A stretch of DNA of 64,000 bases, from assembly GCA_947095535.1 (NCBI GenBank), contig OX352772.1, positions 34,677,445 through 34,741,444 of the forward strand, in the 5' to 3' direction. The DNA comes from Poecilobothrus nobilitatus (Eukaryota > Arthropoda > Insecta > Diptera > Dolichopodidae). The translations under genes were made by a program, and so were the position numbers. Below are positions 21,750 through 34,175 of this stretch, one piece after another. Position 1 is the stretch's first letter; every line of letters begins with the position of its first letter. The notes beneath the pieces were generated by a model, which was not told where the DNA came from, made no database searches, and was given only the letters and a program-made list of their open reading frames with translations.

Positions 21750-23313
21750 ATACCCGTACGATAGGATCGGGTATAATAAAATTACTCCTCCGTTTGTAAC
21801 ACCTCGAAATAAGCGAGCTAGATATTCCTTCAAAGGTAAGGATCGGATCAGAAAAAAATTCTAAGACTTTTGAGCCATGTCCGTCCGTCCGTCCGTCCGT
21901 CAGCACGCTAACTCAAAAACTAAGAAAGCTAGAATCTTGAAATTTACACAAAATATTTTGGGAGTAATTTGTAGGTTCCCTATTTTTTTTGGTTGAGTTT
22001 GGACCAAGCCTTAGGGTAGCTCTCAAACACCCAACTTTTAGATCCCCACATTTTTTTTGCAATAGAGCTATGAAATTTTAACTACTGATAGACCTCCAAA
22101 AATATTAATTTTATTTTTAACAACTTTTTTTTGTAGCCCCACCCGTTACGGAGCTACAGCTCCCCAAAGGTTCAAAAAACCTCTATATTTAAATTGTTAT
22201 AGCACAAGTTGTATAAGGTATATCTTCATTTTGAAAACGCCAAACGATTACTACTTTCATTAGCTTTAAAAGTATATATACAATAAATATATATTTGTGG
22301 CATACAGTGTCTTAATTTACCGTTATGCGAAACTCAAATTTTGCAAAATCCTTTAACCCTTCCATCTCCTAAACGGTTAAAGTTGGAAACTTAGATCTTT
22401 GAAAATTAGTATGAGTCATTTCAGAAATTTTTTTTGTATCACCCCCCGTTTAGGAGCTGTAAGGGGTCAAAAACTGAAAATTTCCTATTTTTAAACACCT
22501 GTAACTTGAACACCTGTTAAAATTTTTTTGAAGTAATACACAAAAATTAAAGCTTTAATATTATACTCTTATTTCTGTTAATAAGTTTTTTTAATAATAT
22601 AGGGTTACTTTATAATTGACGAAAGTGTTACTTGATTTTTTCAAATTTTCTAACAAATTTCTTTAAAACGAATTTTTTCCATTTTGTTTTACTCGATAAT
22701 TTGAAATTGTTGAGGATATAATGCGTAGTACATAAAAATGTAAATAAATAAACAACATAACGGTTGCTTGAAGAATTTTTATTATTATTTATATGATATT
22801 GATATATATACATACTTATATAATATCATGTTTATTTACATATCGTATATGTCACTAGTGAATGAATGATAAGAGTATATATGTATATTATATAGCGCCG
22901 TATTTACATACATATATGTATTTTATTGTACTTATAAGAAATTATTCTGTCAATGGAATATTTAAATATAATATAATATAATATTTAAAATTATATTTAC
23001 TATTTTGTACTAAGTAAATTTAATATACATTTACCGCTTAGTATTAAATGGTACTATAGAATATTTGAAAAAGTTTTGGATTGATAATCGTTATGTGGAA
23101 GGTGAGAATCTGCTTTTGAAGAATGTACATATAAACATATAGTTTAAATATATGTACAACCCATAGTTCTAGAAATTATAAAATTCACCCAAATTATTTT
23201 AAAATACTAAAATATTAAAAAAATAATATTGTAGGCAGAGTGGCTGTGAACATACTAACGGTTCGTACGGGTATCTAAGAGTTGACAAAGGCAACTGTAT
23301 TCTTCCTCGTTTT
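21750..23313 (+). mobile_element. Element E, right copy (uninterrupted)
   Basis: Head: ATACCCGTACGATAGG then ATCGGGTATAATAAA (hairpin ATACCCG/CGGGTAT), CGTTTGTAACACCTCG, GCGAGCTAGATAT, GAGCCATGTCC and a GTCC run, GCACGCTAACTCAAAAAC. The body is family-B-like in reverse. The tail is GGTTCGTACGGGTAT (inverted match to the head, 23260-23274), then AGAGTTGACAAAGGCAACTG and TTCTTCCTCGTTTT. The 1.56 kb element has no insertions, so it is the reference for the left copy. The only open frames are short and without motifs. Confidence 0.88.
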
Positions 23314-23324
23314 AAAAAGAAAGA

Positions 23325-23615
23325 ATTCGTATGGCAGCTACTTAAACCCCCGATCTAACTTGCTGGATTTCAATAGTGACACTAATCATTTTACAAAGGT
23401 GTAATGTTAAAAATTAGAGAATCGTAGCTCTTGAATTTTTAAAATTATCGTACGGACGGATGGACAAACGGACGTACGACTCAAAATTCAATTCTGAGCA
23501 AGAATAAATACGTTTCCATATGTATCCATATGTATAAATTTACCATTCTCATTTAAGGTATCATAAACAGAATGGTAAATTTATACTCTCTGAGAACCAT
23601 ACATTCATATGGGTA
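23325..23615 (-). mobile_element. Decayed D/E-type copy, head fragment
   Basis: It contains GTATGGCAGCTACTTAAACC (a D body word), ATCGTACGGACGGATGGAC, ACTCAAAATTCAATTCTGAG and, at the right end, TTCATATGGGTATAAAA, so the head is on the right. A perfect 17-bp inverted repeat TATAAATTTACCATTCT (23533-23549 with 23569-23585, 19-base loop) replaces the usual GTTTGTAACACC part. Confidence 0.7.
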
Positions 23616-26600
23616 TAAAAATAATAAAAATTTAATAGAATTCAAATGATACCTGTTCAATATTCTTTCTTCTTTACAACATTCTCTTTCACATTTAAAT
23701 TTTTTTTTTTTTTGTTGAAAAGAGCTTATGTTTTGTTACATTAATATTCTCCTACTAAAACCTATAATAATATTACGAATTATATAAGATAATCCAATTA
23801 TAGTTAATATAATCTAATTCAATATTTATTACAAAATTCGATATTTTAATACTTCTACAAGATGTTAAAAAAAAAAACAAACTATTAATAGATTTATTAT
23901 AAAAAGATAAAAATAAATTTTAAAATCCTTTCAGATGATCATGATTAAATTGATGAATTTTTGGATGATTACCATAAGTTAATTTTGGATTCTCTTATTA
24001 TTTATAAGTGTCAAATTTTCAAAATTTTCCCAAAATTTTGTGATAATAAAATAAAAAAAAAAAATTTCTTTGATGAAAGGTACTCCGCCATATATTATCG
24101 CTATATATTCTAATATATAACATTACACCACACTCTACTTTACTCCACCTTATCTATAGAAAAAATGAATTAAAACTCTTATAACCGGAAAATTTTTATT
24201 TTACGGAAATTAATCATTAACAACAATTTGAATTAAATTTTTGTAGTTTTAAAATTTATAAATATTTCCGGGATATACAAAGAAAAAAAGAAGAAAAAAA
24301 AAAAAAAATACTTAATAAGAAAATCACTTTACCGATTCGATTATTAGAAAATTCGATCATTTACAAAAACAAAAATTAAATTAAAAAAAATAATGTAAAA
24401 TAAAATAAAAATGTTTAAATATTTTTTTTTTTTTTGTATTTTTAAATAAATTTCCAAAGATTGCACCCAATTTTGTTAATTTAATTTGAACAAAATATCT
24501 TTCAATCGATTCATTCAATCGTATGACGAACGATACAAACAAAAAAAATAAATAAAAGACAAAAGAGAGAGAACAAAATATTTTCCAGTTTTTTTTATTT
24601 TTAGTTACCTTTTTAGGTTATTTTAAATTTTAAAGTCTCCTCCCTCAAACTATTACATTTGGTTTAGTATATCTTCTGGTATTAAATAATAAAAATTTTA
24701 TGAAATTATTTCTAATCTCAATAATTATTACACCACGAAAAACAAACTGACAGTATATTTTAGGATATCAACACTGGTAATAAAATATTAGATTTTGTAT
24801 TTTGATAAATTATAGTTTTATTTTTATGCCATTTAAAAAAATAATTGGAAACAATTTAAGAAAAAGAGGTCTCAAAAGCAAAACAAATTTTATCAAACTT
24901 AAATAATTACTGAAACAAAAATAGTTGTAAGAATCAGAAAAATATTTGTTTTCTTACAGATTTTTTTGTGTAATTTCTAGGAAATCTTTAAAAACCTAAC
25001 CTTGTTGTCGGATTTAAATTCACAAAGATCCGAGTGTATATTCCCTCTCGCTCTATTCCTGAAGTCACACAATTTGTTGGTGTTACTAGAAGTTATTGTC
25101 TAATATAGGTATCGGACGTTCTAAAAAAATTGATTTCCATCTGGAATTCAAATGTAGGTTTGCAGAGAAATTGTTGCCATATAGAGCAAGTAATATATTG
25201 CATCTGTCTTTAAAAGAAGATCAAAATATTTCGGGATTTTCTTCTTTCAACATTTTGGTGATCTTTGCGGATATGAACTAAATAAGTTTTTAAAACTTGT
25301 CCGGTCAGAATAGTATCATCGTGGCATTAATAGCTAAAAACAAACTTAACAACAACTTTTCAACTTCCACTGAGAACCTACAGATAAATAATATATTAGT
25401 TTTTACAAATGGAACAACATTTCTATAATATATTTTAATAATATTTTTCATGTTTTCATTTTAAATGACAATTAAAAAAAAAAAAATGGGGTTACATTCC
25501 TTTCTATATCTTAATTGATACAACTTATATTCTTTGATACCCCATTTTTAAGAATAACCTGTGCTCAATATCTTTTTATTTGTTTTTTTTTTCTATTTTA
25601 AAATTTACCGTTATTTTTTTATTATTATAAAATCGACCGCAACAGAGCATTCAACCTGAATTTATGGTTCATTATACATATATACAAACAAACATAATAT
25701 ATATGTAACATAACTTCATGTGAAACATTGATGAAATACACTATACACTATAGGTACACTAACTTAAAATTAAAAAAAAAAATTGTTTGTTTTTGATAGA
25801 AGGCTATCGATATACAACAAAATATAAATAGACACAATATGTGGAAATGTATATTTTTACATGGGCTTTAAAGTATATAAAATTTTGCATTATATATAAA
25901 AGAAATAGCTATAATATATATATAGGATTGTAAATAAGAACACAGTTCATTGAAGCAATGAATATAGGAAAACGCTTCAATAACCCATTCATATAGAACA
26001 GAAAAAAAAAAAAAAAAAACAAAAAAAAAGCAAAACAATCAATCAATCAATTTATTTGATAATCATTGAGGCGATCAATTGTGTCACTTCATCGGATCTG
26101 TATACTAGGAGGAAAATAAACGTTTGAATTTAATCGAATAAACTATCGGATGTATGAGCATTCAAAAGAGTTTTTAAAAACAAAAGATACACTTTTTGTC
26201 TTTATCGCTAGGTTTTTTTTTTTGTTTGTTTTTTTGTTTTTTTTTAGTGAAAATTACCAAAAATAAAAAATAATAATAAAATAGGATAATTTTGGTTAAA
26301 TTAACAAAAAAGGTAAAAAAAAACAAAAAGTAAATACAAAATAATGGAAAGTTAAAATAGTAAAATTAATTTAGGGTTAAGTTTAATATTTCTTTTTATT
26401 TATGTTTTTGGGGTGAGGTTATTGTTCGGATGAAAAGACAACAAAGTGAAAATAGAAAATGATTAGATATTCATTTCATTTGCGGAATAGTAAGTAGTTT
26501 AATTTTTTGTTTTAAAATTAGAATATTTTCTCAATAAAAATGAAAATATCAGTGTAAATTCTAAATAATTTAAGGAGTTTTTTTAAGAAAAATCCTATCG

Positions 26601-27116
26601 AAAGGCTCGCAGATATATTATGAAATTTATTTTTTTCTCATTTAAATAATGCATCTCGCATCATAATAATTAAAACTGCTTAAACTTACATCAGTTGACA
26701 TATTTTTCTATTATTTTTTGTGGGGAAATCATAAGTTAAAGGACGTAAAAATTTTACATATTATGTATAGGCAGTCGGGTGAAATAATCTATAAAATAGT
26801 TTTCATTTTTAGTACATTATTTCGAAAAAACATAATAGTTTTTTACGTCTATTTGTACGAATTTAAATCATCCTGTTTACAAAATTTCTATATCGTTTAA
26901 AAGAGGGCAATGGATAAGTTTTATTTAGTTAATTTCTTATAAATTTTTTTTGTAAAACAACAATTTATTTCAATCTAAAAATTGTCTAGGTAAAATGTTA
27001 AGTCTATACCTACTGAGGAGTCTAACAGACTGAACAAAAGCCGAAACAACTTCTTTTTATTTTATTTTTAACTAAAAATTATATATTTTTTTTTGCAATT
27101 TTGTATTTAAATGTAA
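23616..27116. other. AT-rich, no supported feature
   Basis: Poly(A)/poly(T) tracts throughout. A less AT-rich patch at about 25000-25310 holds a 61-codon open frame (25096-25281) with a fair mix of residues but no family I recognise, no clear start context and no splice signals I trust. It could be a relic of a mobile element. The 60-codon frame at 26718 looks like chance. Confidence 0.4.
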
Positions 27117-27956
27117 AAAATTTCGCAAAAATATGGTTCCTTTGCATCTTCGAAACTCTTTTATGCTGATGATGCCTTGCTGGTTTACAGTGAAGATTCT
27201 ATGGCAGCTGCGTATGAAAGCATGCAAACTGATTTAAATACATTACATGAATATTTCACCAATAACAAATTAAAAATTAATATAAATAAAACCAAATATA
27301 TGGTGTTAAAAAAACCTGTACTAAATAATTTCAGAATAATTGTGAATGGTGAAATCCTTCAGGGAACTGATCTTATTAAGTATCTCGGTCTATATATAGA
27401 TAAAAATTTGAAATGGACCTATCACATTGATCATGTTAAAGATAAAACTATTCCGTATGTAGCAGCTTTATATAGACAGAGCTACATTCTTCCAAAATCG
27501 ACTCTATACAATATATATTTCGCACATATACATTCCCAGTTTATTTATCTAAATTCAATATGGTCGAGTTCTCCCGCTTATAAATTACGTGAAATACAAG
27601 TTTTGCAAAATAAGGCATTAAAGGCAATAAACCGTTTACCTCTTTTAACCCCATCCAACACACTTTACAGAGAAAAATTGTTATTTGTTGATAAATTAAA
27701 GGTCTACGAATTATGTATACTATGTTATAAGTTGGTTCACGATAAAATTAAATCTGGGGTACAACTTTGTAAGGTTTGTGAGGTTCATAACTATAATACC
27801 AGGGGAAGAGACAATTTGTCAGTTTTAAATTTCGCTCCGAACACAATAATTTTTTCAGCTATTACTAATCACAACAATTTGCCTATACATGTGAGATTCA
27901 CCGACTCTATGCTCGTATTTAAACGCTTATTAAGAAAATTTCTTATGACTACCTAA
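27117..27956 (+). pseudogene. Reverse transcriptase, C-terminal half (uninterrupted frame, N-terminus missing)
   Basis: The frame is open from 27117 to TAA at 27954-27956, 279 codons, with no stop or shift. Near its start it reads FYADDALLVYSED, with the catalytic YADD box intact (tat gct gat gat, 27162-27173). LKININKTKYMVL follows, then LIKYLGLYIDKNLKWTYHI, the usual palm and thumb blocks of Jockey/CR1-type enzymes. The C-terminal part (LREIQVLQNKALKAI, NYNTRG) is also typical. The fingers and first catalytic aspartate are absent, as are the endonuclease and ORF1, so it cannot be functional. A TTG at 27177 is not a real start. It is the least decayed protein sequence in the window, implying a fairly recent insertion. 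Confidence 0.93.
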
Positions 27957-28160
27957 TTCTTTATAATTGTGTATTTCATAAATTAAAAAAAAATATTTTA
28001 CCTAATTAAAATTTTTTATATAATAATATAAGAACTTATTGTTATTAAAATAATTTTGTTGCCTAGTTTTAAGTGTTAATTATTGTAATAAAAACAAAGG
28101 GGTTCGCCACAAGTGCTAAGCACTTTTTTGAACCTGTGAATAATAAATAAAAAAAAAAAA
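27117..28160 (+). mobile_element. 5'-truncated non-LTR retrotransposon, 3' part with tail
   Basis: It consists of the open reverse-transcriptase end (27117-27956), a 3' untranslated region of about 190 bp with GGGGTTCGCCACAAGTGC and TTTTTGAACCTGTGAATAAT, and an A-rich tail (28146-28160). The 5' edge lies close to the first codon before the catalytic box, so only the second half of the polymerase was copied at insertion. I could not define a target-site duplication. Confidence 0.88.
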
Positions 28161-28649
28161 TTTAATTCTAAATATCAGCTTTGTCCTAATCAGTTTTATC
28201 AAATTTATTGAATATAAGTACGTTTAAAGTATCCTACCTATAATTTTATTAATGTTTATACATAAATTGATTAATATACCTAAGTCTAAAGAAAATTCAT
28301 TTCTTACTTAAAATAATATAATATTGGGTTTAATTTTCCAAGAAGAACTTTTTACATAATTCTAATAAAAAGGTTGGCTTTTTAAAACTTTTTAGAAATT
28401 CAATGAGCATATTTTGAGAAAGTATTACTTTTAAGTAAATATCTATATTTTTTTTCTCCTCCTTTCCACTTTTACAGGATTTTAGGGCATCCATTAAGCC
28501 ATTTATATGTCATATGAATTTATTACCCAAATTGTCACTTATATCTTACTATAGATTAATAATTAATTCTTAATTTTTATTTTTAGGAATTTATTAGGTA
28601 TGATGTGCTTGCTGCAGTATTGTTAAATATTCAATATTGACAGTATCTG
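28161..28649. other. AT-rich, no feature seen
   Basis: Unique-looking sequence between the LINE tail and the next repeat. I see no coding or structural signal. Confidence 0.45.
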
Positions 28650-28863
28650 AATTAAAAAAATTATAATTGTATGGTAACTATCTCAACCTGTTAGTGATAC
28701 TCAAACAAATTTTACAGAAATAGTTGACCTGTAACTCGACTTCTTTTCATAAAATTTCAGATTCAGAATTTAATTCTGAGCAAGAATGTATACTTTATCA
28801 TAGCTAACTCGTCTCCTTTAAAGTGCCACAAACGTTATGGTATAATTATTAAACCCTCAGAAC
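28650..28863 (-). mobile_element. D-type fragment (body edge and head)
   Basis: TGTATGGTAACTATCTCAAC and AAATTTTACAGAAATAGTTG echo D body units. CAGAATTTAATTCTGAGCAAG, then AGCTAACTCGTCTCC and GCCACAAACGTTATGGTATA give the head in reverse. The GTCC run is missing and the terminal ATACCCG is decayed. It abuts the next B copy directly. Confidence 0.65.
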
Positions 28864-29710
28864 TACCAAGGCAGAATATAAATCAAAAGTTTTTAAAAGC
28901 GCTCATAAAAGCTTTTGACATATGTAAAAATACAGTATTGGATCTTTCATTTTTAGAAAATCTATGTATGTGTCTAAGTTACAGTTGTTTAAAATTAACA
29001 AAAATTAACGGCCGCCTAGTAAGTAAGAGCGTATAAAATACGCTGTAAACACCGAGGGAATGTAGATTCGAATCCTACACACGTCGTAAGAGTTATTCCC
29101 CTTTACGACATTTACAGCCATGCCTGAAAAGGAAAGGCTATATAATTTCCTGTTCACATTTATGTGGCAGAGAAATGCACTGAAAAATAAAAAAAAAAAC
29201 AAAGATAAAAAATGAGAGTTCTGAGGTAACTTATACTTATTCTAAAAGATATTACTTCTTTCAAAATTTCAAGTTTCTAAGTAAAGGTGTTCCGCGGAGA
29301 TATGATGCAAGTAAAATCATGCGATATATTATTTTCAAATAACAGTAAACTTAAATACTAAATTACAAGATATAGTAAAATTTTGATATTGACTTATAAA
29401 TTATTATTTGTTACAAAGCTGAAAAAAAAAATTCCTGTCGTTTGGCATTTTTAGACTAAAAAACCATTTAAGTGGCTATAACTTCTTAATGGATGCGGCT
29501 CCATAAAAAAGTTGTTCTATACAAAATTAATTTTTTTCAAAAACCTACCTAAGGTAAAAATTGCATTGCTTTATCTAGGCGTGTAAAAGTTTTGTAAACA
29601 GACAAATAGAAGGACAGATGAACAAACGGATGGGCGAAAAGATTAATGCGTACATACTGAAAGAGAGAGTAAAACTAATAAGTAAATTATTTTTGAAAAA
29701 TATGATAAAA
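28864..29710 (+). mobile_element. Family B repeat, decayed copy with a SINE inside
   Basis: Starts ACCAAGGCAGAATATAAATC and TTTTTAAAAGCGCTCAT, and ends AACTAATAAGTAAATTATTT..ATATGATAAAAAG. The GGAC run has decayed to GACAAATAGAAGGACAGATG. The middle is replaced by a SINE (29009-29200), with loss of about 50 bp of B sequence. Confidence 0.8.
29009..29200 (+). mobile_element. tRNA-derived SINE (family S), copy nested in family B
   Basis: Lacks the first bases (starts GGCCGCCTAGTAAGTAAGAG). It then has AGCGTATAAAATACGCT, CACCGAGGGA, B box AGATTCGAATCCT, GTCGTAAGAGTTATTCCCC, TTACGAC and the CACATTTATGTGGCAGAG tail, ending in an A-rich run. The B-box change (GG to AG at its start) suggests age. 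Confidence 0.9.
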
Positions 29711-30768
29711 AGCAAAAGAAGCAATAACTTAAAATAAATATTTAAAAAAGAAAATAAGAGTGTTAACTATTATTAAAAGAATAAAACCTTAAATTTACGT
29801 TATATAGTTTGGCAATCAAAAACTATTCAATATTTTATTTAGCATTAAATTAGTCAAATTATTTAAATTCATTTCATTTTCAAATTACAGCTAAAAATAC
29901 GAATTAAAATCAATATTTTTATTAATAAAAATTTAAGTCACATATTTGTATATTAAAATATAATTCATTTTTATATCTATTTTATATATATACAAATGTA
30001 TTTAAATATAAAATTTAATTAATCAAAATTCTGAATAATTATTATTATTATCATCTATATTAAATCATATTATTAATATTATAATAATAATTATTATATA
30101 TAAATTTAAAATCAAAAAATTAATCATGAATTAATTTTAATCTGACCTGATGCATTTTAATTAATCAAACACTTAAAATTCCAGCTACTCAATAAAAATA
30201 CATACATTATGATTTTTTTTCTTATTTTTTGTTTCTAAAATTTAATACAAAAAAAAAAAATTTTTTTTTTAATATAAAAATTATTAAAATAAAAATAAAC
30301 AGAAAAAAAAAAAAAAAATTTAAATTATTTATATCCGTTTATTATCCATCCATCATAATAAAAATCTCTCTTTAACACTTCAACTCATCCGTATTTTATT
30401 AAGTCCACCTTTTTTTTTGTTTTGTTAACATTTTCAATTTAATATGCAATCATTTGAACCTCTGTATGAATTCCGATTATTGTATTGAAATACTCTGATT
30501 ACTATCAGCTAACTGATGTTATAAAAATTATAAAATGAAATATTGAATAAAATCGAATTATCTACAAACAGCTACTCAGCATTACTATAATAGGATTCAT
30601 TTTGTTTCAAAAATTATTTATATGAAATTATGAACTCTTTATACTTATATTTATGATAAGTTAGATTCAAATATAATATGATGACTACTCATTTTTGAAT
30701 ATTTTTCATTTTTCAAAGAGAATTTGGAATTTTTTATTGTTTATGACAGTTTATGACATTCTTAGTAT
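29711..30768. other. AT-rich, no feature seen
   Basis: Extremely AT-rich, with long mixed A/T runs (30240-30320). Nothing recognised. Confidence 0.5.
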
Positions 30769-30809
30769 ATAAATGTGACAAGGAAATTACACAGCCTTTT
30801 TTGTGCAGG
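30769..30809 (-). mobile_element. SINE (family S) tail fragment
   Basis: ATAAATGTGACAAGGAAATT, then ACACAGCC and GTGCAGG, is the reverse of the family S tail (CACATTTATGTGG preceded by CAGG..GGCTGTGTAATTTCC). Only about 40 bp remain. Confidence 0.6.
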
Positions 30810-32786
30810 TACTATTGAGAAAACCGACCAACCATATTATCTGATTTTAACTAGCACCTTTTTTTTTGATATTCGTTTAATATCAATATCAATAATTTTA
30901 TCAATATTAAAAAAAATATTGTTAAAATTTCAATTAAACCATTTTGAACCTTCAATTAAGATTAAGATTTCTAAAGAAGTCAACAAGAAAGAGGGAATTG
31001 ATTAAATAAAAATACTTCCCAATTTATTCATTTGGTAACCGAATATTACTTTCCTTACAACTTATAATTTTTGAAATGTAGTTTGACATTTTAAAAGAAA
31101 CAAGTCCTAAGATGCAATTTGAGGTATTTTATAAAATATTTTATCTTTATGGGTCTTTATTTTTTTAATTAAATTTTGTGTAGTTTTTTTTTTTTTAAAT
31201 CGACATTTTTTGAGCTAAAATTATGATTGAATTTTAAGTTTGACAATGACTTGTTTGAAGTTTGCTAATATTCAAAGTCAAAATAATTTAATTATTTAAT
31301 TTACTTTTCACATTTGACTAGGCCATCTTTATTGATTTTAAAACCTACCTACCCATTTTCTAAGTTTTTTCAAATTTCGTAACTAAACAATATGTTTTTT
31401 GACTGATTTGCTGATATCACAGGACACAGATAAAATTAAGAAAGAAATTCTTTAAAGCCTTCTTTACACTAAATGACATGCTGTCAAATATATTGACGTC
31501 ATATCACTAAGTGTATATCACCAAATGTTGGTTTGTAACAATGTATTCAAATATGTTTTACTTATGTAAAAACTTCTTTAGCAGTTGATAAAAAGTATTA
31601 TTAGAAGTAGTAGAATAAATAAGAATTTGGTTATTCACTCTTTTCACACGTGTCGTTACACGTATATCACTGCACTGCTATCACTATTTTTATATTCACT
31701 AATGTGCACGTAATTTTTAAACATTTATGTTATGTTAACTCAAGCTTTTTTTTATGTTCACTGGTGAGCGTAGGATTCAATGTGTTATAAGTTTATCAAA
31801 ATAAACATTCATACACATCTGACCAAATATCCGATTATTTGATCTCTACTCTTATACTTCAACCAAAAACCCATATTACTAAAACAAAATTATAATATTT
31901 TGTCATGTCTTTCTAGAGGAAATGAGATATTATGAAAAGTCTTCAAATTTATAATATAGTTGGAAATTTTTTTTTTTTTTAGTATGGAGTTAATTATTAA
32001 AAAAATCAAAACAATAACTTTTGTGAAGAAAAAAAACCGATGACAATACAAATAAAACACCTGAGTTAATATTATCATTTTCAGATTCAATTTATTTTCA
32101 TTTTATTCTTTTTGTATTATGATTTTTTGTTCACATTAAACCAAAGATTTTCAAAGTACAAAAATTTTAAATGAACATAAAAACAAAAAAAAAAAAAAAA
32201 AATTTAAAATGAAAATAATTAAAAAGAGAAAAAATAAAATTGATTTAAAAAAAAAAATGTCCTTTTTTTCATCATCAAATCTGTTATGAAAATTCAATTA
32301 AAAATTCAATTGTTCGAATTCATTGATGGGAAGTAAAATGATGACAATAGAACAGGTACATATATTATATTGTCTATAAATATGAATATATGTGTTGATA
32401 AATATAGGTAACATGTTATTATATAATATATTAATTTATATATATATGATATAGGTACTGTTCAAACCTTATTTTAATAATGTGAAAAATTTTAAATTTC
32501 TAAACTTATATTCATAAATTCTGTATGTGTTTGTAACATCTATTTTGCTGTTCCTAATAAGAAAACTGGAAATCTGGAAAAAAATGAAAATATATTTTAT
32601 TTTTGAATTAATTTTAAAATAAAAATTCCGAAAGAACACAAAATCAAACAGAAAAAGTTCGTCATAGCTATAACGACCCTTTGCTGTGGTAATTTGTATA
32701 AGGCGTTGAAACAATGAAAACAATTGCAAATAGATCAAAAAATCGGATTTAACGGCAATAAAAATAATACTGCGAAAAAAATTAGT
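30810..32786. other. AT-rich, no feature seen
   Basis: No gene, RNA or repeat recognised. Homopolymer tracts near 31175-31195, 31965-31980 and 32183-32202. The 139-codon minus-strand frame at 32469-32888 is composition-driven and runs into the repeat to its right. Confidence 0.45.
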
Positions 32787-32816
32787 TTTAAAGTCCATTT
32801 CCACTACACTGACACG

Positions 32817-32855
32817 TGACGACACCGTGACGACACCGTGACGACACCGTGAAGA
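32817..32855. repeat. 12-bp minisatellite, CGACACCGTGAC-like, about 3 units
   Basis: GTGACGACACC recurs three times in tandem within the left arm of the foldback-like element. It is markedly less AT-rich than its surroundings. Confidence 0.85.
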
Positions 32856-33037
32856 CGCTATACCGTGACTTTTATTCATGTTGTGCATTTCTTATAAATA
32901 TATTCACATTGGACGACAACGAGATCAACGATGCCGTACCGACATCATAACGTGATTTAAAATACCATCCTCAAAGATATTTTTACTTTGCCGACCGATG
33001 TAACATCACGTTAAGGTATATTATGAATATATTCATA

Positions 33038-33787
33038 AACAAGGCAGAATGTAAACCAACGGTTTTTAAAAGCGCACATTTGCAAAAGATGGTACAAACT
33101 TTATAGAATTGTGACTTACACCAAAATTTAAAAATTTTCTAAGAATTTCATATAATAAGCCGTTATCACATGTAAAAATATATTATTAAAGCTTTAATTT
33201 TTATGTCTTGCCGAAAAAAATGTGTACAGGTGCCTAAACTACAGGTGTTTAAAAATTACAAATTTTCAATTTTTGAGCCCTTGAGTAGTTCATAAACAGA
33301 GAAAGGTCAAAAAATATTTTCTGAGGAAATTTATAATAATTCTAAATGTTCTTTCTTACTTCAAAATTACAAGTCCCAATCTAAAAGCGTGCCGGAGTTA
33401 TGAAGATCGAAAAATCATACAAACATTGGTTTTCACATAACGGTAAATTTAAATACTAAATTTAAAAACCCTATATAATAATGGCGTTTTCAGATTGAAA
33501 AAATGTTAAGTAGAACATGAGATATACGCATTTAAAAATTAGGGCTCTTTCAAAGTTTGAGTGGGTGTAGCTACATGAAAAAGTTTGTAATGGATGGGGC
33601 TACATGAAAAAGTTTCATTTCTACAACATTAATTTTTCATAAGACCTACACCTAAATTTTTTTTCTCTATCTTTAACGGTGTAGAATTTTTGTAAACAGA
33701 CAGCCGTCCGTTACATAGAGTGTTACAAACATAGAGTGAAACTAATAGGCAAATTTTTTCAAAATTTTTTTGGAATTGTGCTAAAAA
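33038..33787 (+). mobile_element. Family B repeat, complete but decayed copy
   Basis: From AACAAGGCAGAATGTAAACC to TTTTGGAATTGTGCTAAAAA. A short stretch GTAGCTACATGAAAAAGTTT is duplicated near 33560-33620. The GGAC run is reduced to ACAGACAGCCGTCCG. It sits in the centre of the foldback-like element. Confidence 0.85.
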
Positions 33788-34175
33788 TGCATAGTATGAA
33801 TAAAAATCACGATACGGCGTATTTACGGTGTCGTTATGTACTGTTGTAGTGGGAATCGACCTTAAAATTTTTTACAAAATAATATTAAACTCAAGTTGTT
33901 TTCATGTTCTCCTATTGACACGTAACGATCTTATGATTTTAATTTTTATTAATAATATGCATTTCTTATCAATATATACACACTACACAGACAACAACGA
34001 CGTAACAGCCTTTTTCCGGCAAAAGGAAAATATCATTGATTATATTTTAAATCAGGATACATTTTTGGCGCGTCGTTGTTGATGTCGTTGTTAATCAGTT
34101 TTTATTTATTCGTAAGAAATTCATAATAAATATCACTTCACGTCATCCTCACGTGGTCGTGGTAAACCACCTTCA

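Larger units (their letters stand above)
32787..34175. mobile_element. Foldback-like inverted repeat element containing a B copy
   Basis: The left edge AAAGTCCATTTCCACTACAC, then ACACGTGACGACACCGTG, is mirrored at the right edge (34175 leftward: AAGGTGGTTTACCACGACC, then CACGTGAGGATGACG). A further inverted copy lies at 33867-33785. ATTCA..TGCATTTCTTAT.AATATAT is present as direct copies near 32874-32905 and 33957-33978. CGACAACGA-type words recur on both sides. Excluding the B copy (33038-33787), about 640 bp remain. This is the layout of a foldback or long-TIR element. No target duplication was found. Confidence 0.6.

Noticed and set aside
25096..25281. 61-codon frame in a less AT-rich patch
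   Set aside because: No motif, no splice or start context, and nothing supporting it in the neighbourhood.
32469..32888. 139-codon minus-strand frame
   Set aside because: Its start lies inside the foldback repeat and the rest is phenylalanine/isoleucine/lysine-rich, as expected from AT-rich DNA.
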